Of a stretch of DNA of 64,000 nucleotides, positions 35,896 through 44,705 are shown piece by piece. Where the stretch lies: assembly GCF_005938745.2 (NCBI RefSeq), contig NZ_VCBX02000001.1:6462501-6526500 (forward strand), written 5' to 3'. This stretch comes from Rhodococcus sp. KBS0724. Its GTDB lineage: Bacteria > Actinomycetota > Actinomycetes > Mycobacteriales > Mycobacteriaceae. Within the stretch, counting starts at the first letter, position 1; every line of letters begins with the position of its first letter. A model generated the notes under the pieces. That model saw nothing but the letters and a program-made list of their open reading frames with translations. It had not been told where the DNA came from and made no database searches. Made by a program: the position numbers and the translations under genes.

Positions 35896-35951
35896 TCGAA
35901 CATCTCCAGTCCTACGACGGATAGTGCTCCGGCGGTTTCATCATCTGACAT
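35892..35951 (-). CDS. Nineteen-codon leader ORF coupled to nitronate monooxygenase
   Basis: The peptide reads MSDDETAGALSVVGLEMFE. A very strong AGGAGG lies nine bases before its ATG, stronger than any other ribosome site nearby, and its TGA overlaps the next ATG (ATGA). It may deliver ribosomes to the downstream gene or act as a regulatory leader. It is too short to assign a function of its own. Confidence 0.55.
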   Translation of the reverse strand: MSDDETAGALSVVGLEMFE

Positions 35952-36240
35952 CAAAAACTACCTCCTCATTCGGCGTGGCCGTCCGAGGGTCCGCCTCGAG
36001 ATCGGAAAGGAATCGGAACCGCACTGCTGCGGCAGCGACTGCCACGGTCAGGACGACGGCCGGAGTCGGTCGAGAAGGTGGCGCCAGACCTTGGAGCAAG
36101 TCGAGTACCTGTTGCCTGAAGTGGCCGGTGCGTCATGGCGACAGATCCACGCATCCGGACCTGACACTGCCGAAATACCGGGTGGGGGCGTGCTGTCACG
36201 GATCGGGTGGTCTTCTGATCCCGTTTCGCCTTCTCGACGT
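35952..36240. other. Region between methyltransferase and nitronate monooxygenase genes
   Basis: On the minus strand a frame of about 53 codons (from a TTG near 36105 to a stop near 35947) would encode a small protein with one hydrophobic segment ('AVVLTVAVAAAAVRF') ending in the leader ORF's start. It lacks a proper start codon and ribosome site, so I do not call it a gene. Nothing else is evident. Confidence 0.3.
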
Positions 36241-36870
36241 TTAACCGTCGATCTCAGGCGTGTCCTCACCGCTCCGCCGCCGTGCAATGATTGCGCCGTG
36301 GGGCCGGTAACCGCTCCCCGTTCGAGTATATGTCTCGATCACTTCGAAGCCCGCCGTGACCAGTACTTGGCTGAGTTCGGCCACCGACCATCGATAGCCA
36401 GTCGTCGCCGCGTGATCAAAGGCCTCTACGGTTGCGCCGTTGAAGAAGCCAACCAGCAATCCACCACCGGGACGAATCACGCGTGCGAATTCCGCGATCG
36501 GCACCTCGATATCGTGCGGATTGTGGTGGATGAGCGAGTACCAGGACAGCACGCCACCCATTGATTCTGTCGCGGCGTCCAATGCTTCGAATGCCCCGAC
36601 TTCGAAGGAAAGATCCGGGTACTGCACGCGGGCTCGTTCAACGAATTGAGGAACCAGATCGATCCCGCTCACAACCAGTCCGCACTGGGCCAAGAAGTCT
36701 GTCCACTGCCCCGGCCCGCACCCAGCATCGAGCACGGCACCTGTCAGGGTGGTGGCCCAGCTGGCCATCAGTGCCTGATCGGATGGGTGCGTCGAATCTA
36801 TGGAGCCGAAGAGATCCATGTACTCCTGAGATCTGGCCGAATACGACTCTCGGACGACATCGCGGTGCAT
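36241..36870 (-). CDS. Class I SAM-dependent methyltransferase
   Basis: A 209-residue methyltransferase with motif I 'GAVLDAGCGPGQWTDFLAQ', an acidic ligand in 'VSGIDLVPQFVERAR', 'GAFEALDA', and the post-II 'VLSWYSLIHHNP' and 'VIRPGGGLLVGFF' blocks. The start was placed at ATG 36870 ('HRDVVRESYSARSQEYMDLF'); the frame runs further but into low-complexity basic sequence. The acceptor substrate is unknown. It lies 112 bases after the SRPBCC gene on the same strand. Confidence 0.85.
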   Translation of the reverse strand: MHRDVVRESYSARSQEYMDLFGSIDSTHPSDQALMASWATTLTGAVLDAGCGPGQWTDFLAQCGLVVSGIDLVPQFVERARVQYPDLSFEVGAFEALDAATESMGGVLSWYSLIHHNPHDIEVPIAEFARVIRPGGGLLVGFFNGATVEAFDHAATTGYRWSVAELSQVLVTAGFEVIETYTRTGSGYRPHGAIIARRRSGEDTPEIDG

Positions 36871-36982
36871 TTCTCTCGAGTTCTCCACGTCGCCAATGAT
36901 CGTCGATGTGCACCGATCTTCAACGGCAACGCGCCGATCGGAACGAATCCTCCTGCCGCCCTTCAGATCATGCTTCTTATGT

Positions 36983-37447
36983 CTACTTGTTCTCTCCGTT
37001 CGCGCCGCCATTGCGTGCTTCGATCGCCTCGATGGACTTCGTGAACTGCTTTCCCAGCACGCGGGTACCGAAAAGCCCGAGTACTGATGCAAGAAGCCGT
37101 CCCTTCAGGTTCTTGCCATCGCGGACCACGACGGCATCTACGTCGGTAATCCCCGTGGGCTGCTGCGTGAGCGTGTAGGTGTGGCCTGAGGCACCGCCCC
37201 ACAAGTTGGAGTCGGTGGTCGTCATCACGACGCGATGTGGGTCGGTCCAGTCGTAGTGCAGGCGTTCCCAGATGCCGCTAGAGCCCTCCGTGACATCAGC
37301 GTCATGCGGGCCTTCGTGGTGCACTTTGAGGTAGCTGTCTGCGCTGCGGCCGAAGATTTCCTCGCGCCCCGGGCCGAAGTCGGTCAGGCCGGCAAGAACC
37401 TGCTCTGGCGTCGCGGTGGTCGTCTCGTGAAGATGGATCGTGGTCAT
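36983..37447 (-). CDS. SRPBCC family protein (polyketide cyclase/START-like)
   Basis: A 154-residue helix-grip domain: 'TTTATPEQVLAGLTDF' as first helix, 'LKVHHEGPHDADVTEGSSG', 'WERLHYDWTDPHRVVMTTTD', and a C-terminal helix 'VLGKQFTKSIEAIEARN'. Such proteins bind hydrophobic ligands. AAGGAAGG precedes the ATG. The start overlaps the end of a small upstream ORF, and a palindrome shared with the MMPL promoter lies 190 bases upstream. Confidence 0.85.
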   Translation of the reverse strand: MTTIHLHETTTATPEQVLAGLTDFGPGREEIFGRSADSYLKVHHEGPHDADVTEGSSGIWERLHYDWTDPHRVVMTTTDSNLWGGASGHTYTLTQQPTGITDVDAVVVRDGKNLKGRLLASVLGLFGTRVLGKQFTKSIEAIEARNGGANGENK

Positions 37448-37614
37448 GGCGCCTTCCTTGAACTTGGAAAATCCGCTCCGGTCCCAAAACCGAAAGGTGA
37501 CTCATCCAGCACACCACTCTCGCGAGCGTTGCGAAAGAGGGCAGCCATCCAGAGGTACGGCAGCTCGGTCACCGATCTCACTGGAGACAGCGATGCAAGA
37601 TCTGCAGACACCAC
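37444..37614 (-). CDS. Small conserved-looking ORF upstream of the SRPBCC gene
   Basis: A 56-codon frame starting at GTG 37614, with the segments 'LSPVRSVTELPYLWMAALFR' and 'ESGVLDESPFGFGTGADFP' and a TGA overlapping the SRPBCC ATG (ATGA). The non-random aromatic/Gly pattern and the coupled junction support coding, but no clear ribosome site precedes the GTG. A later ATG at 37548 is another possible start. The palindrome at 37634 lies 20 bases upstream, where an operator would be expected. Confidence 0.45.
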   Translation of the reverse strand: MVSADLASLSPVRSVTELPYLWMAALFRNARESGVLDESPFGFGTGADFPSSRKAP

Positions 37615-37633
37615 CCGGCAAAAAGCTTCACAT

Positions 37634-37651
37634 CTACTGCAAATGTAGTAG
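37634..37651. promoter_or_regulatory. 18-bp quasi-palindrome, copy 1
   Basis: CTACTGCAAATGTAGTAG, an operator-like palindrome between the minus-strand SRPBCC unit and the plus-strand SDR gene. The reverse complement of exactly this 18-mer occurs at 40554-40571 before the MMPL transporter. The consensus is CTACTRCAWWTGYAGTAG. Confidence 0.75.
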
Positions 37652-37787
37652 TCGAAGTTGATCCATCTGGACGATTCGCGCTTCGGATGTGCGCGGCATC
37701 ATCGGTAAGGCAACCGCAGCGCACGAGTGAGTGGGACAGCGCGCAGAAGCGCCCGTGCAGGCAGACAATCCACCTGAGGAGTGACCG

Positions 37788-38636
37788 ATGGCCGCCGAGA
37801 TACCCGAAGCACCGATCCCCGACACACCCAACGCCCGCCGCTACGAAGGCAAGGTCGTCTTCATCACCGGAGCAGCCCGCGGGCAAGGCCGCGCCGAAGC
37901 AGTCCGCTTCGCCGCTGAAGGCGCAGACATCATCGCCCTCGACATCTGCGCAGACCTGCCCACCACCGAATATGCCGGCGCCACAACAGAAGACCTCGAG
38001 GAAACAGTGCGGCTGGTCAAGCAGCACGGCCGGCGGATCATCACAAGCATCACCGACATTACCGATTTCGACGCCCTCAAAGCCGCGGTCGAACACGGAG
38101 TCGGCGAACTGGGCAGACTCGATGTGGTCGTCGCCAATGCAGGCATGACCACCGCCTCCCTGTCCTGGGAAATCGACCTCGATCACTGGCATGCGACCAT
38201 CGACAACAACTTGCACGGTGCCTTCTACACCGCCAAAGCGACGGTGCCTATCTTGATCGAACAGGCGACCGGCGGCGCAATCGTCTTCACAAGTTCGGTC
38301 GCCGGACTGAAAGGCCTTCCGTTTCTCGGTGACTACGCAGCGGCCAAGCACGGGGTAACAGGCCTGGCGAAGACGATGGCCAACGAACTGGCGAAATATC
38401 GAATTCGCGTCAACACCGTCCATCCCCACGGCGTCGCTACCGGTCTCACAGTCCCTGAACTGCATCAAAAGATGGAGACACGCCCGGACCTCGGATTGCT
38501 TTTCATGGGAAGCCTTCCCGACCAGGTCAGCCAGTCCGAAGACATCGCAGCAGCCGTCGCCTGGATCGCGTCCAACGAAGCCCGCCACGTCACCGGCATC
38601 CAACTGCCCGTAGACCTTGGACGCACCAACCGCTGA
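37788..38636 (+). CDS. Mycofactocin-type SDR oxidoreductase
   Basis: A 282-residue SDR of the mycofactocin-associated group: 'KVVFITGAARGQGRAEAVRF' and 'EGADIIALDICAD' are typical, with a long insertion after the second strand, 'DVVVANAGMTTASLSWEIDL', and the catalytic set 'FTSSVAGLKGL' plus 'DYAAAKHGVTGL'. These enzymes hold NAD tightly and pass electrons to mycofactocin while oxidising alcohols such as carveol. A GAGGAG site lies before the ATG. It is followed by a two-component system on the same strand. Confidence 0.88.
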   Translation: MAAEIPEAPIPDTPNARRYEGKVVFITGAARGQGRAEAVRFAAEGADIIALDICADLPTTEYAGATTEDLEETVRLVKQHGRRIITSITDITDFDALKAAVEHGVGELGRLDVVVANAGMTTASLSWEIDLDHWHATIDNNLHGAFYTAKATVPILIEQATGGAIVFTSSVAGLKGLPFLGDYAAAKHGVTGLAKTMANELAKYRIRVNTVHPHGVATGLTVPELHQKMETRPDLGLLFMGSLPDQVSQSEDIAAAVAWIASNEARHVTGIQLPVDLGRTNR

Positions 38637-38691
38637 CGGTCGGCGTACCACCGACAGTGTTGTGGTCCTCGGCATCACTAACCGGGGGAGA

Positions 38692-39873
38692 ATGGCGACT
38701 ATGTCCTTGCTCGATTTCGAACACCTCATCCGGCGTCCGTGGTTCCGGCAGGCCTCAACTCTGGACCGGATAGCGCTGGTGGTCTCGATACTTGCCGTAT
38801 GCACCGAGGCGTATCGGATGGTCGTCGAGGCCGCACCGCTCGGTGGGTACGTCGCGATCGCGGTCACCGCCCTAGGTGTCGCGATATCGCGGCGCTACTC
38901 ATGGGCCGGTTTGATTGTTGTGCTGGCAGGTTCGGTAATCGATGCGGTCTTCTGGGATCCTCTGGTGCCGTGGACTGTTGCGGTCTTCACCGTCTTCTCC
39001 CTGACACTGCGTGGGACGTCCGGACTCGGCGCCGGACTGGCCGCAGGATCAGTGGCCTACGCAGCCTCCGTATACGCGAACTCGGCCGGATTTTTCGACG
39101 CAGCCGCCATTGCAGGATTCGCTTCCGCGATAGCAGCGGCTGCAGCGGGCAACGCAGTGCGAAACCGCGACCGGTACTGGAAGGCACTCGAAGAACGTGC
39201 ACTGGACGCGATTGCCGCGCGTGAGAGTGAAACGAATCGTCGTGTCGCAGAAGAACGTGTGCGGATCGCTCGCGATCTCCACGACATGGTCGGACATGAA
39301 ATCGCCGTAGTGAACATGAATCTTGGTGTGGCTGAAGTAAATCTGCCTCCTGATTCGCAGCGTTCACGGGACGCACTCGACGCGGCCCGCGCCGGCGTCA
39401 CAGCGGTGCTTCGTGAGACTCAGAGCATTCTCCAAGTTCTACGCGGCGGTTCGAGCGCTGTCGAAGATCAAACTCAACCCGTACCGGGAGTGGATCAGAT
39501 CTCCGGGCTGATCGACTCCTACCGACGGATCGGTTTGAAGGTCAATGCCGAAATCGACACAGTTGTAGATAAATTGGATCCAACTGTCGACACGGCAATC
39601 TATCGAATTGTGCAGGAAGCGCTGACCAACGCGCATCGACACGGCAACAGCGACGTCGACCTGGCGATCAAATCCGCAGCAGGTTTCATCGTCGCCGCGG
39701 TAACCAATCGACGCAGCAGTACCGGATCAAGAAATCTGCCGGGCGAAGGCTACGGTTTGGTGGGGATGCGTGAGCGTGCGACATCTGCTGGTGGTGTGCT
39801 CGATATCGGAGGCGACGAAACGATGTTCACAGTGACAGCGACTGTACCCATCCACGGCAGGTCGATCCGATGA
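38692..39873 (+). CDS. NarL-type sensor histidine kinase
   Basis: A 393-residue kinase. The first 155 residues form about five membrane helices without a large extracellular domain, so it probably senses membrane state or a lipophilic ligand. The HisKA_3 motif is 'RIARDLHDMVGHEIAVVN' (phosphorylated H197), and the ATPase N-box is 'IVQEALTNAHRHG' with 'GEGYGLVGMRERA' as the G-box. GGGGGAG precedes two close ATGs (38692, 38701); either may be used. The stop overlaps the response regulator start. Confidence 0.9.
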   Translation: MATMSLLDFEHLIRRPWFRQASTLDRIALVVSILAVCTEAYRMVVEAAPLGGYVAIAVTALGVAISRRYSWAGLIVVLAGSVIDAVFWDPLVPWTVAVFTVFSLTLRGTSGLGAGLAAGSVAYAASVYANSAGFFDAAAIAGFASAIAAAAAGNAVRNRDRYWKALEERALDAIAARESETNRRVAEERVRIARDLHDMVGHEIAVVNMNLGVAEVNLPPDSQRSRDALDAARAGVTAVLRETQSILQVLRGGSSAVEDQTQPVPGVDQISGLIDSYRRIGLKVNAEIDTVVDKLDPTVDTAIYRIVQEALTNAHRHGNSDVDLAIKSAAGFIVAAVTNRRSSTGSRNLPGEGYGLVGMRERATSAGGVLDIGGDETMFTVTATVPIHGRSIR

Positions 39874-40529
39874 TCCGAGTGATGATTGTCGACGACCAGG
39901 AAATGATTCGCCAAGGCCTACGTGCCATCCTCGCCGCGAATGACCGTATCGAAGTCGTCGCCGACGTCGCCGACGGGTACCAGGCAGTCGAGGTGGCGAA
40001 GACCGACCAGATCGACGTCATTCTGATGGATATTCGTATGCCGGGCATCGATGGGGTGGAAACAATTCGGCGCATACGCGAATTCGCACCGACAGAGACA
40101 ATGAAGATTGTGGTGCTGACAACGTTCGATCACGATGCGACAGTGCTGACAGCACTGCAAGCCGGCGCGAACGGGTTCCTGAGCAAATCTGTCAGTCCCA
40201 CCGAATTGGCTGCGGGTATCGAGGCAGTTTCCAGTGGTGGTGGTGCGCTGTCGGGTTCAGCGGCAGCGTCGGTAATCACTCATGTCTCCGAACAACCCGC
40301 GCGAGCAGTGGACACGGCGCTGGCTGCTCGGTTCGCTGCGCTTACTCCTCGTGAGCGTGAGGTGGTAATCGCTGCGGCTGAAGGCAAGAGCAATACCGAA
40401 ATTGCCACCGTCATGTTCGTGTCTCCGTTCACCGTGAAGACTCATGCCAATCGCGCGATGGCCAAGGTGGGTGCTCGGGATCGGGCGCAGTTGATCGCGT
40501 TTGCATATCAGGCCGGGTTGCTCGCCTGA
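39870..40529 (+). CDS. NarL/LuxR family response regulator
   Basis: A 219-residue regulator. The receiver domain has the acidic pair D8-D9, phospho-acceptor D54 in 'DVILMDIRMPG' and the Lys in 'GFLSKSVSP'. The LuxR-type helix-turn-helix is at 'LTPREREVVIAAAEGKSNTE' and 'VSPFTVKTHANRAMAKVG'. It is translated with the kinase through an ATGA overlap. The MMPL transporter starts 155 bases downstream and may be its target. Confidence 0.93.
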   Translation: MIRVMIVDDQEMIRQGLRAILAANDRIEVVADVADGYQAVEVAKTDQIDVILMDIRMPGIDGVETIRRIREFAPTETMKIVVLTTFDHDATVLTALQAGANGFLSKSVSPTELAAGIEAVSSGGGALSGSAAASVITHVSEQPARAVDTALAARFAALTPREREVVIAAAEGKSNTEIATVMFVSPFTVKTHANRAMAKVGARDRAQLIAFAYQAGLLA

Positions 40530-40553
40530 TCGGACGCCGTGTTGCGTCGGTTC

Positions 40554-40571
40554 TACTACATTTGCAGTAGT
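40554..40571. promoter_or_regulatory. 18-bp quasi-palindrome, copy 2
   Basis: CTACTACATTTGCAGTAG, the exact reverse complement of the element at 37634-37651. It lies 113 bases before the MMPL start and 25 bases after the response regulator stop, within an AT-rich tract, so it is a likely operator of the transporter promoter. Confidence 0.75.
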
Positions 40572-40683
40572 TTTTTCGGTCCCGATGTACGACGACTTTG
40601 GGACGTTCCGCAGGGAAACTGAAACAGTCCACTTCGCGTGTATTGCTGTGCGCGAGATGTTTTCACTTTCCTGTAGGAGAATT

Positions 40684-42912
40684 ATGCCACTCACATTAGC
40701 GTGGATCGGGCGATTCAGCGCCCGCCACCGACTCGTTGTAGTCCTCGCCTGGCTTGTCGCATTGTTTGCGTTGACCGGAGTGTTGGTCTCGGGCGGGTCC
40801 TCGGACGAGAGTGCGTCTGCCTCGATTCCGGATACCCGAGCATCGCAGGCAATGGCGGTGATGAACGAGCAGTTTCCATCGGATCAGCCCGAAAGATCCC
40901 CGGGCAGTTTGCAGTTGGTGCTGCAGACAGCTGGCGGAGCCAGCGTAACGGATCCCGGTGTCAGGAGTCAGATCGACGATGTACTCGGCGCCGCTGCGGC
41001 GGTCGCGGATGTCGTCACGGTCAGCGATCCTTTCGACTCGTCGAATCCCTTTGTTTCAGTGGACAAGTCAACCGTCGTCTCGACTCTGACTTTCGCTGCG
41101 ATGGACGATGATCAGCAGCATGCCGCCTACGACGCTGTCGTAGCAGTCGCGGAAAACGCCCCCGGCACCTTGGAGGCAGAAGTCGGAGGGCAACTCTTCG
41201 AACCGGCGACCTCAGTGGGCGGCATCGGTGAGATTGCGGGCATCCTCGTCGCCTTTGTCGTCCTGTTTCTCACCTTCGGTTCACTTCTCGCCGCAGGCGC
41301 GAACATGCTTGTGGCCCTGAGCGGTGTCGCGGTCGGCACCGTGGGAGTCCTTGCGTACGGCACGATCAGTCCGATCGAACCGACCACCATCACCCTGGGC
41401 ACCATGCTCGGTTTGGCTGTCGGTATCGACTACAGCCTCTTCATCCTCACCAGGTTCCGGGCCGAACTACGCGCGGGGCACACGATCGAGAGTGCGGTGG
41501 CGCGCGCAGTCGGCACAGCCGGAACGGCAGTCGTGTTCGCCGGCCTGACAGTGATCATCGCACTGGCCGGATTGAGTGTGGTCGGAATCAGCTTCATCAC
41601 CGACATGGGCATGGGCGGCGCGTTCGGAGTTCTTGTCGCAGTACTGATGTCACTGACCTTGTTGCCGGTGTTGATGCGCACCTTGGGCCTACGGGCGTTG
41701 CCACGCAAAGAACGCCACATCGCCGCAGGCGTGCCTGCAGTCGGCTCGCATACTGATGGTGAAAAGCACCGCAGTGGCGCATTCTTCGCAGCCTGGGTCG
41801 GATTCCTGGTGCGGCGACCGGTCATCTCGATCGTCGCGGGCATCGGCGTCCTTCTGCTCGTGGCTATTCCGATGCTCGGAATGAAAACCGCGCAGAACGT
41901 TCCCGGCGGTCTTGATCCTTCGTCTACGCAGCGCCATGCCTACGATCTGATCGTCGAAGAGTTCGGCGGCATCCAGAGTCCGTTGATGGTGATCGCCGAG
42001 GGCGAGGGCGCCGCAACGAATACCGCTGCGGTGCAATCACAACTCGCCGAGCTCGACGGTGTGCAAAGCGTCGATCCGGGCGTAATCAGCGCAGACGGGA
42101 CGGCGGCATTGTTCCGACTTGTACCAACGGGTGGACCTATCGACGAGAGCACCGAGAACCTGGTCGACGAAATTCGGGACCGAGCCGACATTGCGCCTGG
42201 TGTTCATCTCGAAGTGACTGGCGAGAGCGCAATCGGCATCGACATGGACGGCGCACTGCACCAAGCGTTGATCAAATATGTAGTCGTTATCGTCCTTCTG
42301 TCCTTCGTGCTACTGACCATCATGTTCCGATCCTTGCTCGTACCGTTGATCGCCACACTCGGATACCTGCTCTCGGTCGGCGCCGCATTCGGTGGCAGTG
42401 TCGCGGTGTTCCAGTGGGGCTGGTTGGATGCGATCATTCCTGCACCGCAGGGTGATCCGATGCTCAGCGTCCTTCCGATCATTCTCGTCGGCGTCCTGTT
42501 CGGTTTGGCGATGGACTACCAGGTGTTCCTGGTCTCCCGCATCCAGGAAATGCACAGTAGAGGGCTCTCCCCCAAGGATGCGGTGGTATCCGGCTTCAAA
42601 ACCTCAGGACCTGTTCTGGTGGCGGCAGCGGCGATCATGGTGTTCGTGTTCGCCGGTTTTGCAACCAGCACGATGGCGGTCGCGGCATCGATCGCATTCG
42701 GGTTGGTGGTCGGAGTCATCGCGGACGCATTCATCATTCGTATGGTCTTGATGCCGGCGATGCTTGCCCTATTGGGTAAGAGCGCATGGTGGCTCCCGCG
42801 CTGGCTCGACAAGATCATTCCCGACCTCGACGTCGAAGGCCGTGCACTCGACGATCATTCCGACGCGGAATCCGAGGAAAGTTCGGAGCAAAGATCGGTG
42901 CTGGTTCCGTGA
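40684..42912 (+). CDS. MMPL family RND transporter
   Basis: A 742-residue membrane protein with two repeats of six helices, each with a large periplasmic loop. The MMPL proton-relay motif is seen as 'LGLAVGIDYSLFILTRFRAE' in the first half and 'FGLAMDYQVFLVSRIQEMHS' in the second. MMPL proteins export lipids, siderophores or drugs across the plasma membrane. AGGAG precedes ATG 40684. The C-terminus is short and acidic ('SDAESEESSEQRS'). It follows a two-component system and an operator-like palindrome. Confidence 0.94.
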   Translation: MPLTLAWIGRFSARHRLVVVLAWLVALFALTGVLVSGGSSDESASASIPDTRASQAMAVMNEQFPSDQPERSPGSLQLVLQTAGGASVTDPGVRSQIDDVLGAAAAVADVVTVSDPFDSSNPFVSVDKSTVVSTLTFAAMDDDQQHAAYDAVVAVAENAPGTLEAEVGGQLFEPATSVGGIGEIAGILVAFVVLFLTFGSLLAAGANMLVALSGVAVGTVGVLAYGTISPIEPTTITLGTMLGLAVGIDYSLFILTRFRAELRAGHTIESAVARAVGTAGTAVVFAGLTVIIALAGLSVVGISFITDMGMGGAFGVLVAVLMSLTLLPVLMRTLGLRALPRKERHIAAGVPAVGSHTDGEKHRSGAFFAAWVGFLVRRPVISIVAGIGVLLLVAIPMLGMKTAQNVPGGLDPSSTQRHAYDLIVEEFGGIQSPLMVIAEGEGAATNTAAVQSQLAELDGVQSVDPGVISADGTAALFRLVPTGGPIDESTENLVDEIRDRADIAPGVHLEVTGESAIGIDMDGALHQALIKYVVVIVLLSFVLLTIMFRSLLVPLIATLGYLLSVGAAFGGSVAVFQWGWLDAIIPAPQGDPMLSVLPIILVGVLFGLAMDYQVFLVSRIQEMHSRGLSPKDAVVSGFKTSGPVLVAAAAIMVFVFAGFATSTMAVAASIAFGLVVGVIADAFIIRMVLMPAMLALLGKSAWWLPRWLDKIIPDLDVEGRALDDHSDAESEESSEQRSVLVP

Positions 42913-42939
42913 CAACGGCTGCTTGACAGTGTATTTCGC

Positions 42940-42968
42940 GGGGGGGCGGCATCGAGCCGCCTCCGCGG
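42940..42968 (+). terminator. GC-rich hairpin after the MMPL gene
   Basis: GGCGGC (42945-42950) and GCCGCC (42956-42961) pair around a five-base loop, with partial extension by the flanking CGCGG and CCGCG. It lies 28 bases after the MMPL stop and 37 before the next small gene, so it may be a terminator or attenuator. It has no T-run. Confidence 0.45.
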
Positions 42969-42998
42969 GATCGAACGCCAAGCACTTCAGGAGGGAAG

Positions 42999-43190
42999 AT
43001 GGAAGACGATTGTGTGCGAATGACAAATTTGCTCAGTGCGATTCTTCAAGTCGAGATATCGCTGGAGGAGCTGAAGGCAGCTGCTGATCTCTACGCCAGC
43101 TACCCGACTCCGATCAGTTCGGCGCTCGTGGAACTGACGCGCGCACAGTTGGTCCTCGTGTCGCGAGAAGTCCCAAGAGTCGTTGATTGA
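42999..43190 (+). CDS. Small hypothetical protein
   Basis: A 63-residue acidic helical protein ('ILQVEISLEELKAAADLYAS', 'SSALVELTRAQLVLV'). The ribosome site AGGAGGGAAG directly before the ATG is among the best in the window, which is the main reason to call it. It lies 86 bases after the MMPL gene and could be an accessory of the transporter. No family is recognised. Confidence 0.7.
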   Translation: MEDDCVRMTNLLSAILQVEISLEELKAAADLYASYPTPISSALVELTRAQLVLVSREVPRVVD

Positions 43191-43452
43191 ATATTCCCCA
43201 CGGGTTGTCGCCGGATCGTCAATTTCTCGCGCTGTGCGGGCAAATCCGAGGGTGAAGTAGGGGGTGAAACAGAGGGTGAAAAATGATGTCCAGATTCAAA
43301 ATGCATTGATGAAACTGGTATTTCGTGCATATGCTCAAACAAATCACTGGCCCGGCACATCTGGGTCTGCTCTCGAATTCGTGACGACGACTGCACTGGA
43401 ATTGGCTGATTGAAGGCGGCGCGGAACTACCTATCGATAAAGGACACGACCC

Positions 43453-44694
43453 ATGCGTAAAGCCTCGCTAGTCCTCGTTGCATGTGCCGCGCTACTGGCG
43501 GCCTGCTCGTCAGCTGCCGATTCCACCGAATCGGCGACAGCATCCGCCGACGACACCCGAGGCGGCATCCCTCCCGGCTACCCGATTGATGCCGATGTGA
43601 TGGCGCCACTTGTCATTACGACAATCGGTCCGGAACCGATTCCGGTGACCGGAACCGACGGCAAGGTCCATGTCGCCTATGAAATATCGGTGCTCAACCT
43701 GTCGCCTCGGCCCGCAACGATCACCGCGCTCGACACGCTGGCAGGTGGGCCGGACGGCGAAGTGGTGGCGAGCCTGACCAAAGACGAAGTGCTCGCTCGG
43801 ACATTCCCGTTGGCGAATTTCGAAGCGGCGCCGGTCACCGACATCCCGGTCGGGGGCACTGTTGTGTTGGTTCTCGACGGCATCTACGACACCCGCGCCG
43901 ACGTACCGGCTGAGGTGACCCACCGACTGGTCACTACGTATGGCCCTTTCATCACGCAGGATTCAGGGCTCAATGCGAGGTATCCGGACACCGTGACTCA
44001 GATCGGCGGAGCCGTCACGACAGGCACGGGATCGCCCGTGAAGATCGGACCACCGCTCGCCGGTGATGGTTGGGTAGCTGCCAACGGATGTTGCGTGATC
44101 ACATCACACCGCGGAGCCATGATGGCGGTGGGCGGACGGATCAGCGGAACCGAGCGTTACGCCGTCGACTGGATGCGTATCGATGTGAATAAGCCAGAGC
44201 TGAGTTCCAGCGACGGTGACGGATCGAAGAACGAGGACTACTTCGCCTACGACGCACCGCTGTTGGCGGTCGCCGACGGCACCGTTGTTTCAGTGGTATC
44301 GAATAAGAAGGACGAGCCACCGCACCACGTCAATCCGAACCTCACGTTCGATCAGCTCGGCGGCAACTACGCGATCATCGATATCGGCAACGGCAACTAC
44401 GCCTTCTATGCGCACATGATTCCGGGATCGGCGTCGGTGAAAGTCGGCGACACCGTTTCGCGTGGTGACGTGATCGGAAACTTGGGCAACTCGGGAAATA
44501 CCTCCGAGGTTCATCTGCACTTCCATATCTCTCGAGCCCCGACCCCTCTGTCTAGCGACAACGTCCCTTACGAGATCGACGGCTTCACATTCGTGGGCTC
44601 GACGGCCACAGATGCCCTCGTGAAGGGGCCGGATGCGGGAGAGCGCACCGATCAGCTTCCCCTCAATTCGGATGTCGTCAACTTTCCCAAGTAA
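43453..44694 (+). CDS. M23-like (LytM fold) lipoprotein, copy 1
   Basis: A 413-residue lipoprotein: signal peptide with lipobox LAAC (C18), then an acidic linker, an Ig-like middle region and a C-terminal M23/LytM fold. The M23 marks are 'PLLAVADGTVVSVVS', 'GGNYAIIDIGNGNYAFYAHM', 'VKVGDTVSRGDVIGNLGNSG' and 'EVHLHFHISRAP' with the HxH pair. At the usual HxxxD position it reads 'RYAVDWM', so the Asp is present but the His is Arg. It may be non-catalytic. It is followed after 11 bases by a paralogue. Confidence 0.88.
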   Translation: MRKASLVLVACAALLAACSSAADSTESATASADDTRGGIPPGYPIDADVMAPLVITTIGPEPIPVTGTDGKVHVAYEISVLNLSPRPATITALDTLAGGPDGEVVASLTKDEVLARTFPLANFEAAPVTDIPVGGTVVLVLDGIYDTRADVPAEVTHRLVTTYGPFITQDSGLNARYPDTVTQIGGAVTTGTGSPVKIGPPLAGDGWVAANGCCVITSHRGAMMAVGGRISGTERYAVDWMRIDVNKPELSSSDGDGSKNEDYFAYDAPLLAVADGTVVSVVSNKKDEPPHHVNPNLTFDQLGGNYAIIDIGNGNYAFYAHMIPGSASVKVGDTVSRGDVIGNLGNSGNTSEVHLHFHISRAPTPLSSDNVPYEIDGFTFVGSTATDALVKGPDAGERTDQLPLNSDVVNFPK

Positions 44695-44705
44695 GGAGAC
44701 CGACA

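Noticed and set aside
37578-38867. A 429-codon open frame on the minus strand
   Set aside because: It mirrors the SDR gene and the start of the histidine kinase; Cys/Gly/Asp-rich shadow composition.
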